From Chitinophagaceae bacterium IBVUCB1 (GTDB lineage Bacteria > Bacteroidota > Bacteroidia > Chitinophagales > Chitinophagaceae), in assembly GCA_002127285.1 (NCBI GenBank), contig NFUW01000002.1:1833630-1897629 (forward strand): a DNA stretch of 64,000 bases, in the 5' to 3' direction. Positions within the stretch are counted from its first letter, which is position 1. The number at the start of each line of letters is the position of its first letter. Both the position numbers and the translations under genes were made by a program. Below, piece after piece: positions 42,172 to 52,991 of the stretch. The notes under the pieces were generated by a model. It searched no databases and had not been told where the DNA came from. It saw nothing but the letters and a program-made list of their open reading frames with translations.

Positions 42172-45100
42172 TTATGCCAGTTTCTTCAATTCTTCAATTT
42201 GTGCTTCCCTGTCTATTTCTTGCGACAGTTTTTCGCTCTTATCCATATCTACCAGGATAGGTGCGGCAACGAAGATAGAAGAGTAAGTACCTGTAATAAC
42301 ACCTATCAGCATAGCGAATGCGAAACCGCGTGTTACTTCTCCACCAAAGATAAAGAGTATCAGTACGGACAAGAATACAGTGAGCGACGTCATGATAGTA
42401 CGGCTCAGCGTATCGTTGATGGCACGGTTGATAACACTATGTTTGCCCTCTTTAGGATTCTTGCGGAAGTATTCTCGAATACGGTCGAACACGATAACGG
42501 TATCGTTCATTGAGAAACCGATAACGGTAAGTACCGCAGCAATGAAGTGCTGGTCAATTTCTAATGCGAATGGTACTACGCCACGGAAGAAAGAGAACAC
42601 GGCAAGCGTTACGCAAACGTCGTGCAACAAGGCTACGATAGTACCCAATGAATACTGCCATTTGCGGAAGCGTATCAGTATGTATATAAAGATAGCTATC
42701 AGAGAGAAGATAGTTGCTTTAACGGCACCTGCCTTCAAGTCGTCTGATATGGTTGGCAATACTGTTTGAGAGCTTTGTATGTATTTTGAAACAAACGTAG
42801 CTTCATCTACAGTTGCCGGAATAAAGCCACCTGACTTCAGACCTTCGTACAGTTTGTTTTGTACTTGGGCTTCTACTGCTTGTCCCGGTTCTTTAATGAG
42901 GTAAGCTGTAGTAATGTTCAGTTGGTTGTCTTGTCCTATTGTTTTTACTACAGGGTATTCACCATTAAAGCTGCCTTTCAGTTTTTCACGTATTTCACCT
43001 ACTGTATATTTCTTATCGAACTTTACTGTATAGCTGCGTCCACCATCAAATTCCACACCGTAATCAAATCCATTCAAGAAAGAACCGATACCTGCCAGCA
43101 ATACCAATACTGATATACCATAGGCTATCTTGCGCGCGCCAACGAAATTGAAATGCGCTTTGCGGAAGATGGCTTTTGAAAGACCAGTAAAGTATTTGAA
43201 GTGGCGTTCGCGCTTAGTATATATATCCGTTACCAAACGAGATACCAGAATACCGCAATATAAAGACAGCAGAATACTGATGATTTGCGTAGTAGCGAAA
43301 CCAAGCACAGGGCCTAAACCGAATGCGAAAAGGATAATAGAAGTAATAAGGATTGTTACGTGACCGTCTAATACGGGTGCCAGTGAATTGTTATAACCCT
43401 TGCGTATGGCATCGTCGTAGGTGCTGCCACCAGCCAGTTCTTCTTTGATACGCTCAAAGATGATAACGTTGGTATCTACCGCCATACCAATACCCAGTAC
43501 CAAACCTGCAATACCCGGCATAGTAAGCGTAGCGCCTAATGCAGACAGGAAGCCAATGGTAAAGAAGATATTCAGTATCAGCGATATGTTGGCTACAATA
43601 CCACCTGTATTGTAGTAAACCAGCATCAGTACGAATATTACGAGGAAAGAGATAATCAACGAGTTCATACCTGCATCAATAGACTCTGCACCCAGTGTAG
43701 GGCCTACTACCTGCTCTTGTACTATACGTGCAGGTGCAGGTAACTTACCCGACTTCAGGATATTGGCAAGGTCGGTTGCATCTTCAACTGTAAAGTTGCC
43801 GCTGATAGAAGTATTACCGTTAGGTATTTCCCCGTTCACCAATGGAGCAGAATAAACTTTATCGTCGAGCACTACCGCTACGAATTTGCCTTTATTATCT
43901 CCTGTCATCTTCTTCCAGATACGTGAGCCAGTAATGTCCATGCTCATGGTTACTTCGGGCTTGCCTGTAAGCTGGTTATAATCCATACGTGCATCCGTAA
44001 CATGATCGCCTTCCAGTTTCGATTCGCTTTCGCCAACTGCCGTTTTCAGTGCATACAGCATCAATGGAGCATTCGGGTTTTTGCTCTCTTTTTTATCTTG
44101 CGCACCGTATACGAATTTCACATTGTTAGGGAACTTATTCCTTACAGCATCCAATGCCAGATAACGGTTTAGCTTAGCAGTATCTTTTTTGGCAACGATA
44201 CCTACTACCGGTCCTTGATTAATGTTGCCCTGCTGCGTGATGTTGGGATACCAAACGGCAAACAAAGGATTTTTCTTAACAGCATCTTTTTGTGCCAATG
44301 CAGTAGAGTCACCAATAGTTCCTGCTTTACTACTATCGGTTTTGCCACCAGCTAACAATGAAGACAGGCTTGCAGTATCTGATGCACTGTTGGCGGCATT
44401 GTTGCTAGCTACATCAGCAGTGGTGTCTGCAGCAGTAGTATCTTCTTTTGAGCCGGACAGGTATGCTGCCAATGCATCGTTAGCAGGTTGTATGCTGTTG
44501 ATGATTTCTTCGTTGCTGTAAGTTTCAAAGAATTGCAGCTTGGCAGTAGATTGCAGGTAAGCACGTACACGCTCAGGGTCGCGAACACCTGCCAGTTCTA
44601 CGGTAATGATACCTTTATTATCATCGAGATTGATATTTGGAGAAGCCACGCCGAATTTATCAATACGTGTCAGCAATACATTGTATGTACGCTTGATGGC
44701 ATCTTTGGCTTCCTTATTTATTTTTTTCAGTACTTCTTCGTTGGTAGAGGTAATGGTTATCTCTTTTTCAGAAGGTTTAGAAAACAGAAAAGCTAATTTG
44801 CCACTTGGGTTGGCTTTGGCATATTCTTCGCCGAAGAGTGTAACGAAATTGGCCTGGCTGTTTGCTTTTGCTTTGTTGGCATCTGCAATAGCTTTGTTCA
44901 GCGCAGGGTCTTTCGGGTTGTTCGACATAGAGCGAACAAGCTCATCAAGGCTTACTTCCAGCGTTACGTTCATACCACCTTGCAGGTCAAGACCCAAATT
45001 GAGTTCTTGTTCTTTAGCTTCAAGCAGTGTGAATTTTTTCACCAGTGGTACACTCATTACGGTAGTACCTTGCATGCTATCAGTTATTTCCTGAAAGCGA

Positions 45101-45282
45101 GCATCTACCAATTTTTCCAGTTCTTGTCCTGTGGCAGATGGGTTAGCCAGTTTTACTTGTTTTTCAGCCTTAGCCCGTGCTTTCTTCTCTACATTGCGTA
45201 CCACATACGTAAACGATAGCTGGTACAGAGAGATAAGGATAAGCGCTACGGTAAAAAATTTTACCAAACCTTTTAATTGCAT
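42172..45282 (-). CDS. secDF: Fused protein translocase subunit SecDF
   Basis: This 1036-residue membrane protein joins SecD (residues about 1-640) and SecF (about 690-1036). SecD shows LGLDLQGGMNVTLEV, the large periplasmic part with Ser/Ala/Asp-rich insertion (about residues 280-350), and GMAVDTNVIIFERIKEEL. SecF shows GVEFDGGRSYTVKF and GFSMNDTVIVFDRIREYF. It uses the proton gradient to pull exported proteins across the inner membrane. The single fused gene is typical of Bacteroidota. The promoter is at 45329. Confidence 0.96.
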   Translation of the reverse strand: MQLKGLVKFFTVALILISLYQLSFTYVVRNVEKKARAKAEKQVKLANPSATGQELEKLVDARFQEITDSMQGTTVMSVPLVKKFTLLEAKEQELNLGLDLQGGMNVTLEVSLDELVRSMSNNPKDPALNKAIADANKAKANSQANFVTLFGEEYAKANPSGKLAFLFSKPSEKEITITSTNEEVLKKINKEAKDAIKRTYNVLLTRIDKFGVASPNINLDDNKGIITVELAGVRDPERVRAYLQSTAKLQFFETYSNEEIINSIQPANDALAAYLSGSKEDTTAADTTADVASNNAANSASDTASLSSLLAGGKTDSSKAGTIGDSTALAQKDAVKKNPLFAVWYPNITQQGNINQGPVVGIVAKKDTAKLNRYLALDAVRNKFPNNVKFVYGAQDKKESKNPNAPLMLYALKTAVGESESKLEGDHVTDARMDYNQLTGKPEVTMSMDITGSRIWKKMTGDNKGKFVAVVLDDKVYSAPLVNGEIPNGNTSISGNFTVEDATDLANILKSGKLPAPARIVQEQVVGPTLGAESIDAGMNSLIISFLVIFVLMLVYYNTGGIVANISLILNIFFTIGFLSALGATLTMPGIAGLVLGIGMAVDTNVIIFERIKEELAGGSTYDDAIRKGYNNSLAPVLDGHVTILITSIILFAFGLGPVLGFATTQIISILLSLYCGILVSRLVTDIYTKRERHFKYFTGLSKAIFRKAHFNFVGARKIAYGISVLVLLAGIGSFLNGFDYGVEFDGGRSYTVKFDKKYTVGEIREKLKGSFNGEYPVVKTIGQDNQLNITTAYLIKEPGQAVEAQVQNKLYEGLKSGGFIPATVDEATFVSKYIQSSQTVLPTISDDLKAGAVKATIFSLIAIFIYILIRFRKWQYSLGTIVALLHDVCVTLAVFSFFRGVVPFALEIDQHFIAAVLTVIGFSMNDTVIVFDRIREYFRKNPKEGKHSVINRAINDTLSRTIMTSLTVFLSVLILFIFGGEVTRGFAFAMLIGVITGTYSSIFVAAPILVDMDKSEKLSQEIDREAQIEELKKLA

Positions 45283-45328
45283 AGGTTTTGTTGATTGATT
45301 CTTATTATAATTTTTAAAACAGAGTGGG

Positions 45329-45336
45329 CAAAGATA
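45329..45336 (-). promoter_or_regulatory. Predicted -7 promoter element of secDF
   Basis: The minus strand reads TATCTTTG, a full match. It lies 46 bases upstream of the start codon. Confidence 0.55.
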
Positions 45337-45498
45337 GGATTTAATACAAATAATAAAAGTGCCATTAACTGTATGTTAAAACCTATATGTATAGCGCTAA
45401 AATTTAATCTGTTATTTTGAAAATCTTTTAGTTTTTTATTAACGAAAATGTTATTTTTACCCATACAGTATTAGATATATAATAAAACACAGCAACAG

Positions 45499-48400
45499 AT
45501 GATACGAAAAATTACGCTGTTATTCTTAGCGTTTCTGTTCATTAACCAATTTGCACAGGCTCAAAGAAGTTGTGGCTCGGATGTAGTGCATCAGCGCCAA
45601 ATGGCTACTAACCCTGATTATGTGCAGGAGCAGGCAGCCCTCAGGGCAAAGTACCAGGCTTTTCTGGCAGCTAACTCCAGTATGCCACAAGCATTGAAAA
45701 CGCTCGTGGGTAGTGGTCCTGATACGGTGTTTGAGATACCGGTAGTGGTTCACATCATTCACACGGGCGGTGCACCCGGTACTCAATACAACCCAAGCGA
45801 TGCGATGGTGCAAGCTTATATCAATTATACCAATCAGGCGTTTGCAGCATCTTATACTGGCTATCCGGGCCCAACAACGGGCGGTACAAGGGTACCCTTG
45901 AGGTTTGTATTGGCAAGGAGAGATACCAACTGTAATGCTGCTACGGGTATAGTGCGTGTAAATGGTAACTCGCTGGCGGGTTATGGCTCAGATGGCATCA
46001 ACTTGTCTGCATCGGGTGGTGCATCAGAAGCTGCTGTGAAAAACCTGAGCAGGTGGAACCCAACAGTTTACTATAACATATGGATAGTAAACAGAATAGA
46101 CGCTGCTGATGGTTATGCCGGCGGTGGGCCTTTTACTGCTGGTTATGCATACTATCCCGGTTCAAGTGCTGCGGTAGATGGTACCGTTATATTAGCATCT
46201 AGGGTATATACAGGAACAGGTGCTACTGGTGGTGGCCCCGGCGATATTACATTGCCGCACGAATTAGGCCATGCTTTTAACCTGAAGCACGTTTTTGACC
46301 CATTCCCAGCTACGTCTGGTTGCCCATCTGCAACTAACTGCGCTACTACGGGCGATGAGGTGTGCGATACACAGCCTATAGCATCATCTGCATTTGGTTG
46401 CCCGGGTCCTCCTACACTTACTTGTAACGGCGTTGCTTATGATACCATGACATCTAAAAACTTCATGGATTATTCAAACTGCCAGGATAGGTTTACACCC
46501 GGGCAGAACGTGCGCATGATGTTTGCATTGAAGTCGGCAGTATCGCGCTCTACTTTTATTACTTCTCTTGGTGCTACAGTACCGCCAAGTTCAGCATTAC
46601 CGGGTACATGTTCTATTACTGCGGCACCCAATGCCTTTAATATAGGTGTAAGGAATGTTGTGGTATCTACTAATAACGCCCCTTCGCCTGGTGCAGATAC
46701 TTTGATGCATGTAACATCAGACGGTTATCAGGGCGATGGCAATCGTGGTTATATAGATTTTACTTGCCGCCACAGGGTAACACTTGTTGCAGGTCAAACA
46801 TATAAGCTGGCTGTAAACGTAGGTCCAGGTACTACTACTTCTCGTGCTAAGGTTTTCCTTGATTACAACAACAACGGCGTATTTACATCTACTGAAATGA
46901 TTATGCCAAGGACTGCGGCAGGCCCTGGTTACAAAACTGTTTCATTTACCGTACCTACTACTGGTGTCAGCTATTGTGTACCATTGCGTATGCGTGTAAT
47001 AGTGGACGGTGGTAATGGTGTAAATGTAGATTCTTGCGGTACACTGCAATTTGGCCAGGCAGAAGACTACACGGCATACATAATAGGAAGCGGTGGTAGT
47101 ACGGCATCTACAGTAGCTATCAGTAATCCGCCAATAGGCGGCAACCCGTCTTGTATTGGTACGGGATTGAAGTTTTATGCAGTACCAAGTAGCGGCACTA
47201 CGGTGCTTACATACAGGTGGTTGCGCAATGGTACTATCATGTCTGGTTTTACTACAGATACGCTTTCTTCAAACATATTTGTAAATAACGACCAAGTAAA
47301 AGTGCGTATGCTGTTTACCAGCCCATGCGGTACGGATAGTGCAGAATCGAGCGTGGTAATAGTGAACAGGCAAATAACGATACCGCCTACTGTAACGATA
47401 GGCATACAGAGCGGTACTATACCTGGCTGTATTGATGATACTGTAACCTTCAACATAGCAGGTAATGTAAACCCGGGTGGAGCCCCTACATACAGATGGC
47501 AACAACGCATACCACCCGCAATTGTATTCTCAGACATACCCGGCGCAACAGGTACTACATTCAAATGTTTCAGCAAACCGGTTAATACACAGATAAGGGC
47601 TATCATGAGGTCTTCTGCAGGTGCACCTTGCGCAATACCCGATTCTGCCATATCCAATGCATTCACCCTTACATACAATAACCAAACGCCAACTGTCAGC
47701 ATCGCATTAACAACAGGTACTAACCCGGGTTGCGCAGGGCAAACACTTACATTTACAGCTACCCCAACTATTGGTGGTACTGCCCCAACCTATGTATGGC
47801 GCGTAAACGGTGTAGTACAAACAGGTGTTACAGGGCCAACATTATCGGGTGTGCGTGCAAACGGAGATGTGGTGAATTGTACAATGACATCTAACTCTCC
47901 TTGCGCTGTGCCTAATACTGCTACTTCAAATAACATTACTATTATACATACGCAGATTACTGCAGATGTAAGCATCGGTCAGATAACGCCCAGCCCTTCT
48001 TGTAATGGTAAAAACATCAGTTTCTCTGCTACTACCATCAATAGCGGTACAGGGCCATTGTATCAGTGGTTTGTAAATGGCAGTGCTGTAGGCACCCCAA
48101 TCGGGCCTAACTTTACTACTCCATTGGTAAACAATGATAAAGTAAGAGCAGTATTTATAGCTACAGACCCTTGCGTATTGAATGCAACAGATACATCAAA
48201 TGAATTGACAGTATCAACAATTAAGAGCGATACGCCAACTGTGTCTGTAAAAATAACTAAGGGCAAAGACCCCGGTTGTATAGACTCATTGATTGAGTTT
48301 ACTGCCAACCCTGTAAATATCGGCAACAGCCCGCAGATAGATTGGTTTGTAAATGGCTTCCCTGCTGCTACAGGAACTATATTTACTTCTACTGCTTTAT

Positions 48401-48972
48401 TAACAGGCGATATAGTACAGGTAAGGGTACACCAAACAGATGGCAGGTGCTATTTGCCTGATACAGTATTCTCTGCTCCTGATACGATGCTGCGCTCTAT
48501 CGTGTTAGACCCGCCAATCATACACCTGATAGGCAGTATGATAACAGTAGACAGGCCGGGTTCGTTTGTATGGTTCGGGCCAAGTGGCCAATTGAGTGGT
48601 GGTACGAATGGTCAGTACTATCCTAAAGTGATAGGGCCTTATTATGCTGTTACAGATAATAAAGGTTGCTGGTCTAGACCATCAAATATCCTTATTATTA
48701 CTTTGTTGGATATCAATACAATTGACCTTGATGGTATGAAATTGTATCCGAACCCTAACAGCGGCAAACTGACGATAGACTGGGGAAGCAAAGTAGTAGA
48801 TATGGAAATAGGCATCTACAATCCGTTAGGTCAGCAAGTGATGAAAGACGAAATGCGCAATGCTACTCGTAAAGTGATGAACCTTGAGTCTTTGCCCAAT
48901 GGCGTATACTACCTGATGATAAAAGATAGTGAAGGGCATAGCGGTACAGTGAAAATACAAGTGCAGCGATAA
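45499..48972 (+). CDS. M43 (pappalysin-type) secreted metalloprotease with GEVED, Ig-like repeats and T9SS domain
   Basis: The protein has 1157 residues with a signal peptide (ITLLFLAFLFINQFAQAQ). The M43 zinc site is HELGHAFNLKH (His254, His258, His264) and the Met-turn is in KNFMDYSN. A GEVED-like domain follows (residues about 370-535; FLDYNNNGVFTSTEM, FGQAEDYTAYI). Then come about six repeats of roughly 85 residues with Y-x-W and V-N-G motifs (about 545-1060), and a T9SS sorting domain from LYPNPNSGKLTIDW to the end. It cuts extracellular proteins; its substrate is unknown. Confidence 0.93.
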   Translation: MIRKITLLFLAFLFINQFAQAQRSCGSDVVHQRQMATNPDYVQEQAALRAKYQAFLAANSSMPQALKTLVGSGPDTVFEIPVVVHIIHTGGAPGTQYNPSDAMVQAYINYTNQAFAASYTGYPGPTTGGTRVPLRFVLARRDTNCNAATGIVRVNGNSLAGYGSDGINLSASGGASEAAVKNLSRWNPTVYYNIWIVNRIDAADGYAGGGPFTAGYAYYPGSSAAVDGTVILASRVYTGTGATGGGPGDITLPHELGHAFNLKHVFDPFPATSGCPSATNCATTGDEVCDTQPIASSAFGCPGPPTLTCNGVAYDTMTSKNFMDYSNCQDRFTPGQNVRMMFALKSAVSRSTFITSLGATVPPSSALPGTCSITAAPNAFNIGVRNVVVSTNNAPSPGADTLMHVTSDGYQGDGNRGYIDFTCRHRVTLVAGQTYKLAVNVGPGTTTSRAKVFLDYNNNGVFTSTEMIMPRTAAGPGYKTVSFTVPTTGVSYCVPLRMRVIVDGGNGVNVDSCGTLQFGQAEDYTAYIIGSGGSTASTVAISNPPIGGNPSCIGTGLKFYAVPSSGTTVLTYRWLRNGTIMSGFTTDTLSSNIFVNNDQVKVRMLFTSPCGTDSAESSVVIVNRQITIPPTVTIGIQSGTIPGCIDDTVTFNIAGNVNPGGAPTYRWQQRIPPAIVFSDIPGATGTTFKCFSKPVNTQIRAIMRSSAGAPCAIPDSAISNAFTLTYNNQTPTVSIALTTGTNPGCAGQTLTFTATPTIGGTAPTYVWRVNGVVQTGVTGPTLSGVRANGDVVNCTMTSNSPCAVPNTATSNNITIIHTQITADVSIGQITPSPSCNGKNISFSATTINSGTGPLYQWFVNGSAVGTPIGPNFTTPLVNNDKVRAVFIATDPCVLNATDTSNELTVSTIKSDTPTVSVKITKGKDPGCIDSLIEFTANPVNIGNSPQIDWFVNGFPAATGTIFTSTALLTGDIVQVRVHQTDGRCYLPDTVFSAPDTMLRSIVLDPPIIHLIGSMITVDRPGSFVWFGPSGQLSGGTNGQYYPKVIGPYYAVTDNKGCWSRPSNILIITLLDINTIDLDGMKLYPNPNSGKLTIDWGSKVVDMEIGIYNPLGQQVMKDEMRNATRKVMNLESLPNGVYYLMIKDSEGHSGTVKIQVQR

Positions 48973-48995
48973 TCTGCACCAACTATAAGAAGAAT

Positions 48996-49025
48996 AATAA
49001 AGGGGCTATTAAGCCCCTTTATTAT
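48996..49025. terminator. Bidirectional terminator
   Basis: AATAAAGGGGCT and AGCCCCTTTATT form a 12-bp stem between the M43 protease and the convergent GT39-like gene. Confidence 0.88.
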
Positions 49026-49040
49026 TTGCACTATATCATC

Positions 49041-50522
49041 TTATCTATTGAACAGATAGGCGTGACTACCATTATTTGAAAGACTGTCTGCAAGTGTAAG
49101 GTGTTGTTTTATTTGATTTACTTTTTGGACTAATTCATCTTCTGCAATGCTTGTAAAGATAAAAGCACAAGGAACAGGTGCAGCCGTAGCAATGCTGTTA
49201 TAGTCACTATCCCAGTTTAGCTTATTAGCATTTTTCAAGTTGTTCCACTCTTGTTGTTTGGGGTGGATGGTGGTGTAATAAATATACGCCGGTATTGCAC
49301 CGTTGTGCAGGTACAGGTTTTTGCCGTTCATGTTGTTTTTATTGCAAAGTGCCATCGCATCGGTAATCTGCTCGCTATGCAGTGGCACTATAAAAAAGCG
49401 CAATGCGCTGAAGTTGATGATGCATACGGAACACGCAGCAACTACCATGGCTTTGAAATACTTGTTTCGCGCCAGCATCAGTTGGTTGAGCCCATGTGCT
49501 ATGAGTATCAGCAGTATCGGCATCATAAACAGGACTACACGTGGTATAAGAGAAAATGAATGAATGGCAGATGCAATAACTGTAAGTATTAACGGAACTA
49601 TAAGTAGAAAAAAATGAGGTTTATTACGCTTCAGCAATATGATACAAGCACCCACGATTAGGAGTGCGTGGAGGGCTTTGGCTAAAAAAGTAAAACCGCC
49701 TGCTTCGCCCAATAAATGCCCCAATAAATCAATGTTTTTATTCCAATCGTTAAGGGTAGTAGGGGTGGGATTGATAAAATATACTGAATGGAAATTTTGT
49801 AAGTAGTCTGAATTAGCTTGAGCTTTGAGTATCAGCCAGTAGTAAGCCGCAAATTGTGCCACCCAGCAAACAGCTGCGGCCATAATGGGAAGCGATTTAT
49901 TTATCCTTCCTTGCTGCCAATGCAACAGCAGATAGTATGCGCCAACACCTGCCAACACAAATACAGATGGCATACTAAGCCATATAGCCACACTACCTGC
50001 TGCAAGCCATAATAAGAAAAAGCGAAAGGGCTTTGTCTTTTGGTTATCGGTACGAAGTGCCAGAAGAATAAGTGCGAGAGCTACGGTGGCATCCATCATG
50101 TATTGTTTCAACTCTGTACTATACCTGATGAAGATATAACCAGATGCCAATAGTATCAGCGCATACCAAGCAGACCTCAGTAAGTTTAATTGCTTTAGTA
50201 TGGCATAGAGTAAGAATAGCGATGCTATGCCAGACAGGAAAGTAGGCAGCTTCAATGCCTGCTCGCCCATTCCAAATAGTGTGGATGAAGCCTTGACGAG
50301 CCATAGCCATAAGGGTGGGGCGTATTGCTCGTAGCTAAGGGGCAGCAATAATTGAAAGAAACCACGTTCAAAGATATTGCGTGCTACATTGGCCTCGTCT
50401 ATCATCAGGTTGCGGTTTTGCAGATGCACCACTATGCGTATAGCAATACCTATACCAATGGCTGCATAAGCCAGCCATGCATATATCTTACCTTTATTGG
50501 TAGGCGGGTGGACAGATTGCAT
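49041..50522 (-). CDS. GT39-like (ArnT/PMT type) membrane glycosyltransferase, copy 1
   Basis: This 493-residue protein has about 11-12 helices. The catalytic-site candidate follows the first helix: IDEANVARNIFERG with Asp42 and Glu43, then YEQYAPPLWLWLVK. Such enzymes transfer a sugar from a polyprenyl-phosphate donor to a protein, lipid A or polysaccharide on the outer side of the inner membrane. The acceptor is unknown. The next gene is a close relative in the same orientation, 41 bases away. Confidence 0.85.
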   Translation of the reverse strand: MQSVHPPTNKGKIYAWLAYAAIGIGIAIRIVVHLQNRNLMIDEANVARNIFERGFFQLLLPLSYEQYAPPLWLWLVKASSTLFGMGEQALKLPTFLSGIASLFLLYAILKQLNLLRSAWYALILLASGYIFIRYSTELKQYMMDATVALALILLALRTDNQKTKPFRFFLLWLAAGSVAIWLSMPSVFVLAGVGAYYLLLHWQQGRINKSLPIMAAAVCWVAQFAAYYWLILKAQANSDYLQNFHSVYFINPTPTTLNDWNKNIDLLGHLLGEAGGFTFLAKALHALLIVGACIILLKRNKPHFFLLIVPLILTVIASAIHSFSLIPRVVLFMMPILLILIAHGLNQLMLARNKYFKAMVVAACSVCIINFSALRFFIVPLHSEQITDAMALCNKNNMNGKNLYLHNGAIPAYIYYTTIHPKQQEWNNLKNANKLNWDSDYNSIATAAPVPCAFIFTSIAEDELVQKVNQIKQHLTLADSLSNNGSHAYLFNR

Positions 50523-50563
50523 GTTCTACAAGATAATTACTTACACTCTATTAACGTACAAAA

Positions 50564-52036
50564 TCATTTCTTGGTACATATGTAGAGTTTGATTCCGTGT
50601 ATATAGTTTGTATCTACTTTGCAATATTTTGTGTATGCGTCATTATCTCTTTTTAATAAATCATCGGGGTACCATGCATATATAACGGCGTCTCTTGTAA
50701 AAGTTTGAGCTAATGAATCGTAATTGCCCCATATGGGTGCTATATGTGCATCTTTCAGGCTTGCCCATTCGTCTTTATTGGGGTGTATGTTTGTGTAATA
50801 CATAAACACATTTTCGATTAAGCCGTTTACGTGAAAATGTTTGCCGTTAATTCCATTTTTTTGCACTAACCGCATACCATCTTTAAATTCTTCATGCAAA
50901 AGGGGTTGAGAAAAATAACGTACATATGCTGCGTTGTAGACAGATACGAGCATAATAGCTAATAGCGCTATTCTTATGGTTTTGTATTTCAGTTGCCATA
51001 GTGTGCTCAAACCAGCAGTCATGATAATGAGAGCTACTGGCATAATAAACAGGCTAACACGAGGTAACAGTGTGTACATCTGTAATCCGGAAGCTATGTG
51101 TAGCAATAAGATTGGTAGTAATAGAACTATCCCTTTTGAAGTATGTTTATACAGAAGGTATATTGTACCTGTTGCCAATAGTGTTAAATGAAATACAATT
51201 GCTAACGTAGTGTTACCACCAAGCTGCAATAGAAGGTCACCCCATAGATTTCCATTGTGTAGCCAGTCATCCTTACTTAATGGCACTAATATTGAAAAAA
51301 AGCGCTGATGGAAATCTTGCAGATATGGTGAATGTATTTGTGCATTCAGCATCAAAAAATAATAAGCACCAAACATGCCAAGCCATACTCCGCAAATACC
51401 AAGCAATGGCCAAAGCCTGCTGTAATTTTTAGAACACCATATAGTATATATAAAACTTAGCCCTATGCCCGCTAATATAAATACTGCAGGCATTGAGAAA
51501 TAGATGGAAAATCCTGCAAGCATCCATCCAAGATAGAAACGCTTTGGGCTGGAAGGGTTTATTACATCAGCGCATAACCCAGCAATTATTAGTGCTATAG
51601 TGATGAGTATATCTGTACTATACTGTTTTACTGCTGTGCCATAATAAAGAAAAATATCGCCGGCAGCAAAGAGCGCCAAAGAATACCATGCAACAGTGTT
51701 TGCAGCAAATACCCTGTTGCTGTGGTATAACAACAATAATGATACTATGCCTGCCAGTAAGGCTACTATGCGAAATCCATACTCACTATATCCGAAAAAT
51801 GTAGTGCTGCCTTTTAGTAACCATAAATAACCTGGTGGGGCAAACTGCTCGTAATCTAATGCGGAAAGCAATGAAAGGTATCCTTTGCTATGAATATTAA
51901 GTGCAAGATTAGCTTCGTCTAGTATCAGGCTACGGTTATCTGTAAAGACATTAATACGTAATACTATGCCTGCAAGAATAACGAAGTAGGGCAACCATTT
52001 GGTATTGGCTTTAATATATTTATAAACGACGCGCAA
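50564..52036 (-). CDS. GT39-like membrane glycosyltransferase, copy 2
   Basis: This 490-residue protein is collinear with copy 1: LDEANLALNIHSKGYLSLLSALDYEQFAPPGYLWLLK with Asp40 and Glu41, and a matching C-terminal soluble part (LYNRAV... replaced by IHPNKDEWASLKDA, as in copy 1 IHPKQQEWNNLKNA). They arose by tandem duplication and have diverged well. The two may act on different acceptors or as a heterodimer. The start sits after A/T-rich DNA without a clear promoter. Confidence 0.85.
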   Translation of the reverse strand: MRVVYKYIKANTKWLPYFVILAGIVLRINVFTDNRSLILDEANLALNIHSKGYLSLLSALDYEQFAPPGYLWLLKGSTTFFGYSEYGFRIVALLAGIVSLLLLYHSNRVFAANTVAWYSLALFAAGDIFLYYGTAVKQYSTDILITIALIIAGLCADVINPSSPKRFYLGWMLAGFSIYFSMPAVFILAGIGLSFIYTIWCSKNYSRLWPLLGICGVWLGMFGAYYFLMLNAQIHSPYLQDFHQRFFSILVPLSKDDWLHNGNLWGDLLLQLGGNTTLAIVFHLTLLATGTIYLLYKHTSKGIVLLLPILLLHIASGLQMYTLLPRVSLFIMPVALIIMTAGLSTLWQLKYKTIRIALLAIMLVSVYNAAYVRYFSQPLLHEEFKDGMRLVQKNGINGKHFHVNGLIENVFMYYTNIHPNKDEWASLKDAHIAPIWGNYDSLAQTFTRDAVIYAWYPDDLLKRDNDAYTKYCKVDTNYIHGIKLYICTKK

Positions 52037-52065
52037 GTTGGGTTTTGAAAAGGATGGGGTAGAGA

Positions 52066-52902
52066 TTATTCGTAAACAAGTTTATTTATGAAAGATACGT
52101 TATGTAGATTATCTTTTATGCTATAAAAGTACAAACCACTTTGTGGTAATTCTCCTATTGCAATACTTGATTGGTATTGTATGGGTTTGTTGATAATAAC
52201 TTTGCCCAATATATTGCAGATGGTGAATGAGCCGGATTGTATAGTGGTTGGAAAAGTTATTACGGAATGTTGATTGGCAGGGTGGGGGGCTATTGAAAAT
52301 TGCTTGATTTCAGTATTTGAATTTGATACGGATAGCTTACAGGTGTTGGCATTGATGTATTGACCTGCATTAATAGGATTATTGTTATTGCTGAAGCAAA
52401 TAATACTTGTACTTGCACCGCCTTTAAAAAGTTTGAACATACGTTCTGTACCACTCATACAACCAATACTTTCAATGTAGTCAACCGAGACACCACTTTT
52501 TTGTTTTACTGTCCATACTTTATAGTAATAAGGATTAATAAATACAGAGTCAATGTTGGTGATATATGTCAAGATAGAATCTCCCTTGATTCGTTGGTTT
52601 AATAACGTATCACCTACTTTTGCTTTAAAATCGTATAAGAGAACATCTGAGGAGTCTAAGTATATATTAACCTTGTCACCAGCTCCCGTTGTATCTTCCC
52701 TTACAAGTAAGTTTCTCAACTTTTTGTATGTATGCCCTTTAAGAACTGTATCCCCGATGTAATAATCGTAACTAACACTGTATAGGTCCCAATAGGTAGT
52801 AAGGAGTGTCCATTTATTACTCGTATCAGTAAACCTTATCTTCTGCCCATAGGTTATTTGGGCGAAGAGAATAATAAAAATTAAGAGTAGCAGTTTTTTC
52901 AT
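52066..52902 (-). CDS. Secreted protein with T9SS sorting domain
   Basis: The protein has 278 residues with a signal peptide (KLLLLIFIILFAQITYGQ). The middle (residues about 20-195) has no recognised family; it contains repeated polar strands such as WTLLTTYWDLYSVSYDYYIGD. The C-terminus (FSIAPHPANQHSVITF to FINKLVYE) is a T9SS domain with the core replaced by APHPAN, a less common form of the usual YPNP motif. It is the last gene before the GT39 pair in this orientation, 29 bases apart, so all three may be co-transcribed. Confidence 0.75.
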   Translation of the reverse strand: MKKLLLLIFIILFAQITYGQKIRFTDTSNKWTLLTTYWDLYSVSYDYYIGDTVLKGHTYKKLRNLLVREDTTGAGDKVNIYLDSSDVLLYDFKAKVGDTLLNQRIKGDSILTYITNIDSVFINPYYYKVWTVKQKSGVSVDYIESIGCMSGTERMFKLFKGGASTSIICFSNNNNPINAGQYINANTCKLSVSNSNTEIKQFSIAPHPANQHSVITFPTTIQSGSFTICNILGKVIINKPIQYQSSIAIGELPQSGLYFYSIKDNLHNVSFINKLVYE

Positions 52903-52991
52903 AGCAGTACCATAAAGTTAAGGAAACAATTAATGTGTAGAGCTGCAAAAAGAACTGATTATTGATAACGAACCCGGTGTATTGAGTATTA

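Noticed and set aside
45362-45498. Possible riboswitch or structured leader before the M43 protease gene
   Set aside because: The sequence is AT-rich without stable stems or known riboswitch core motifs.
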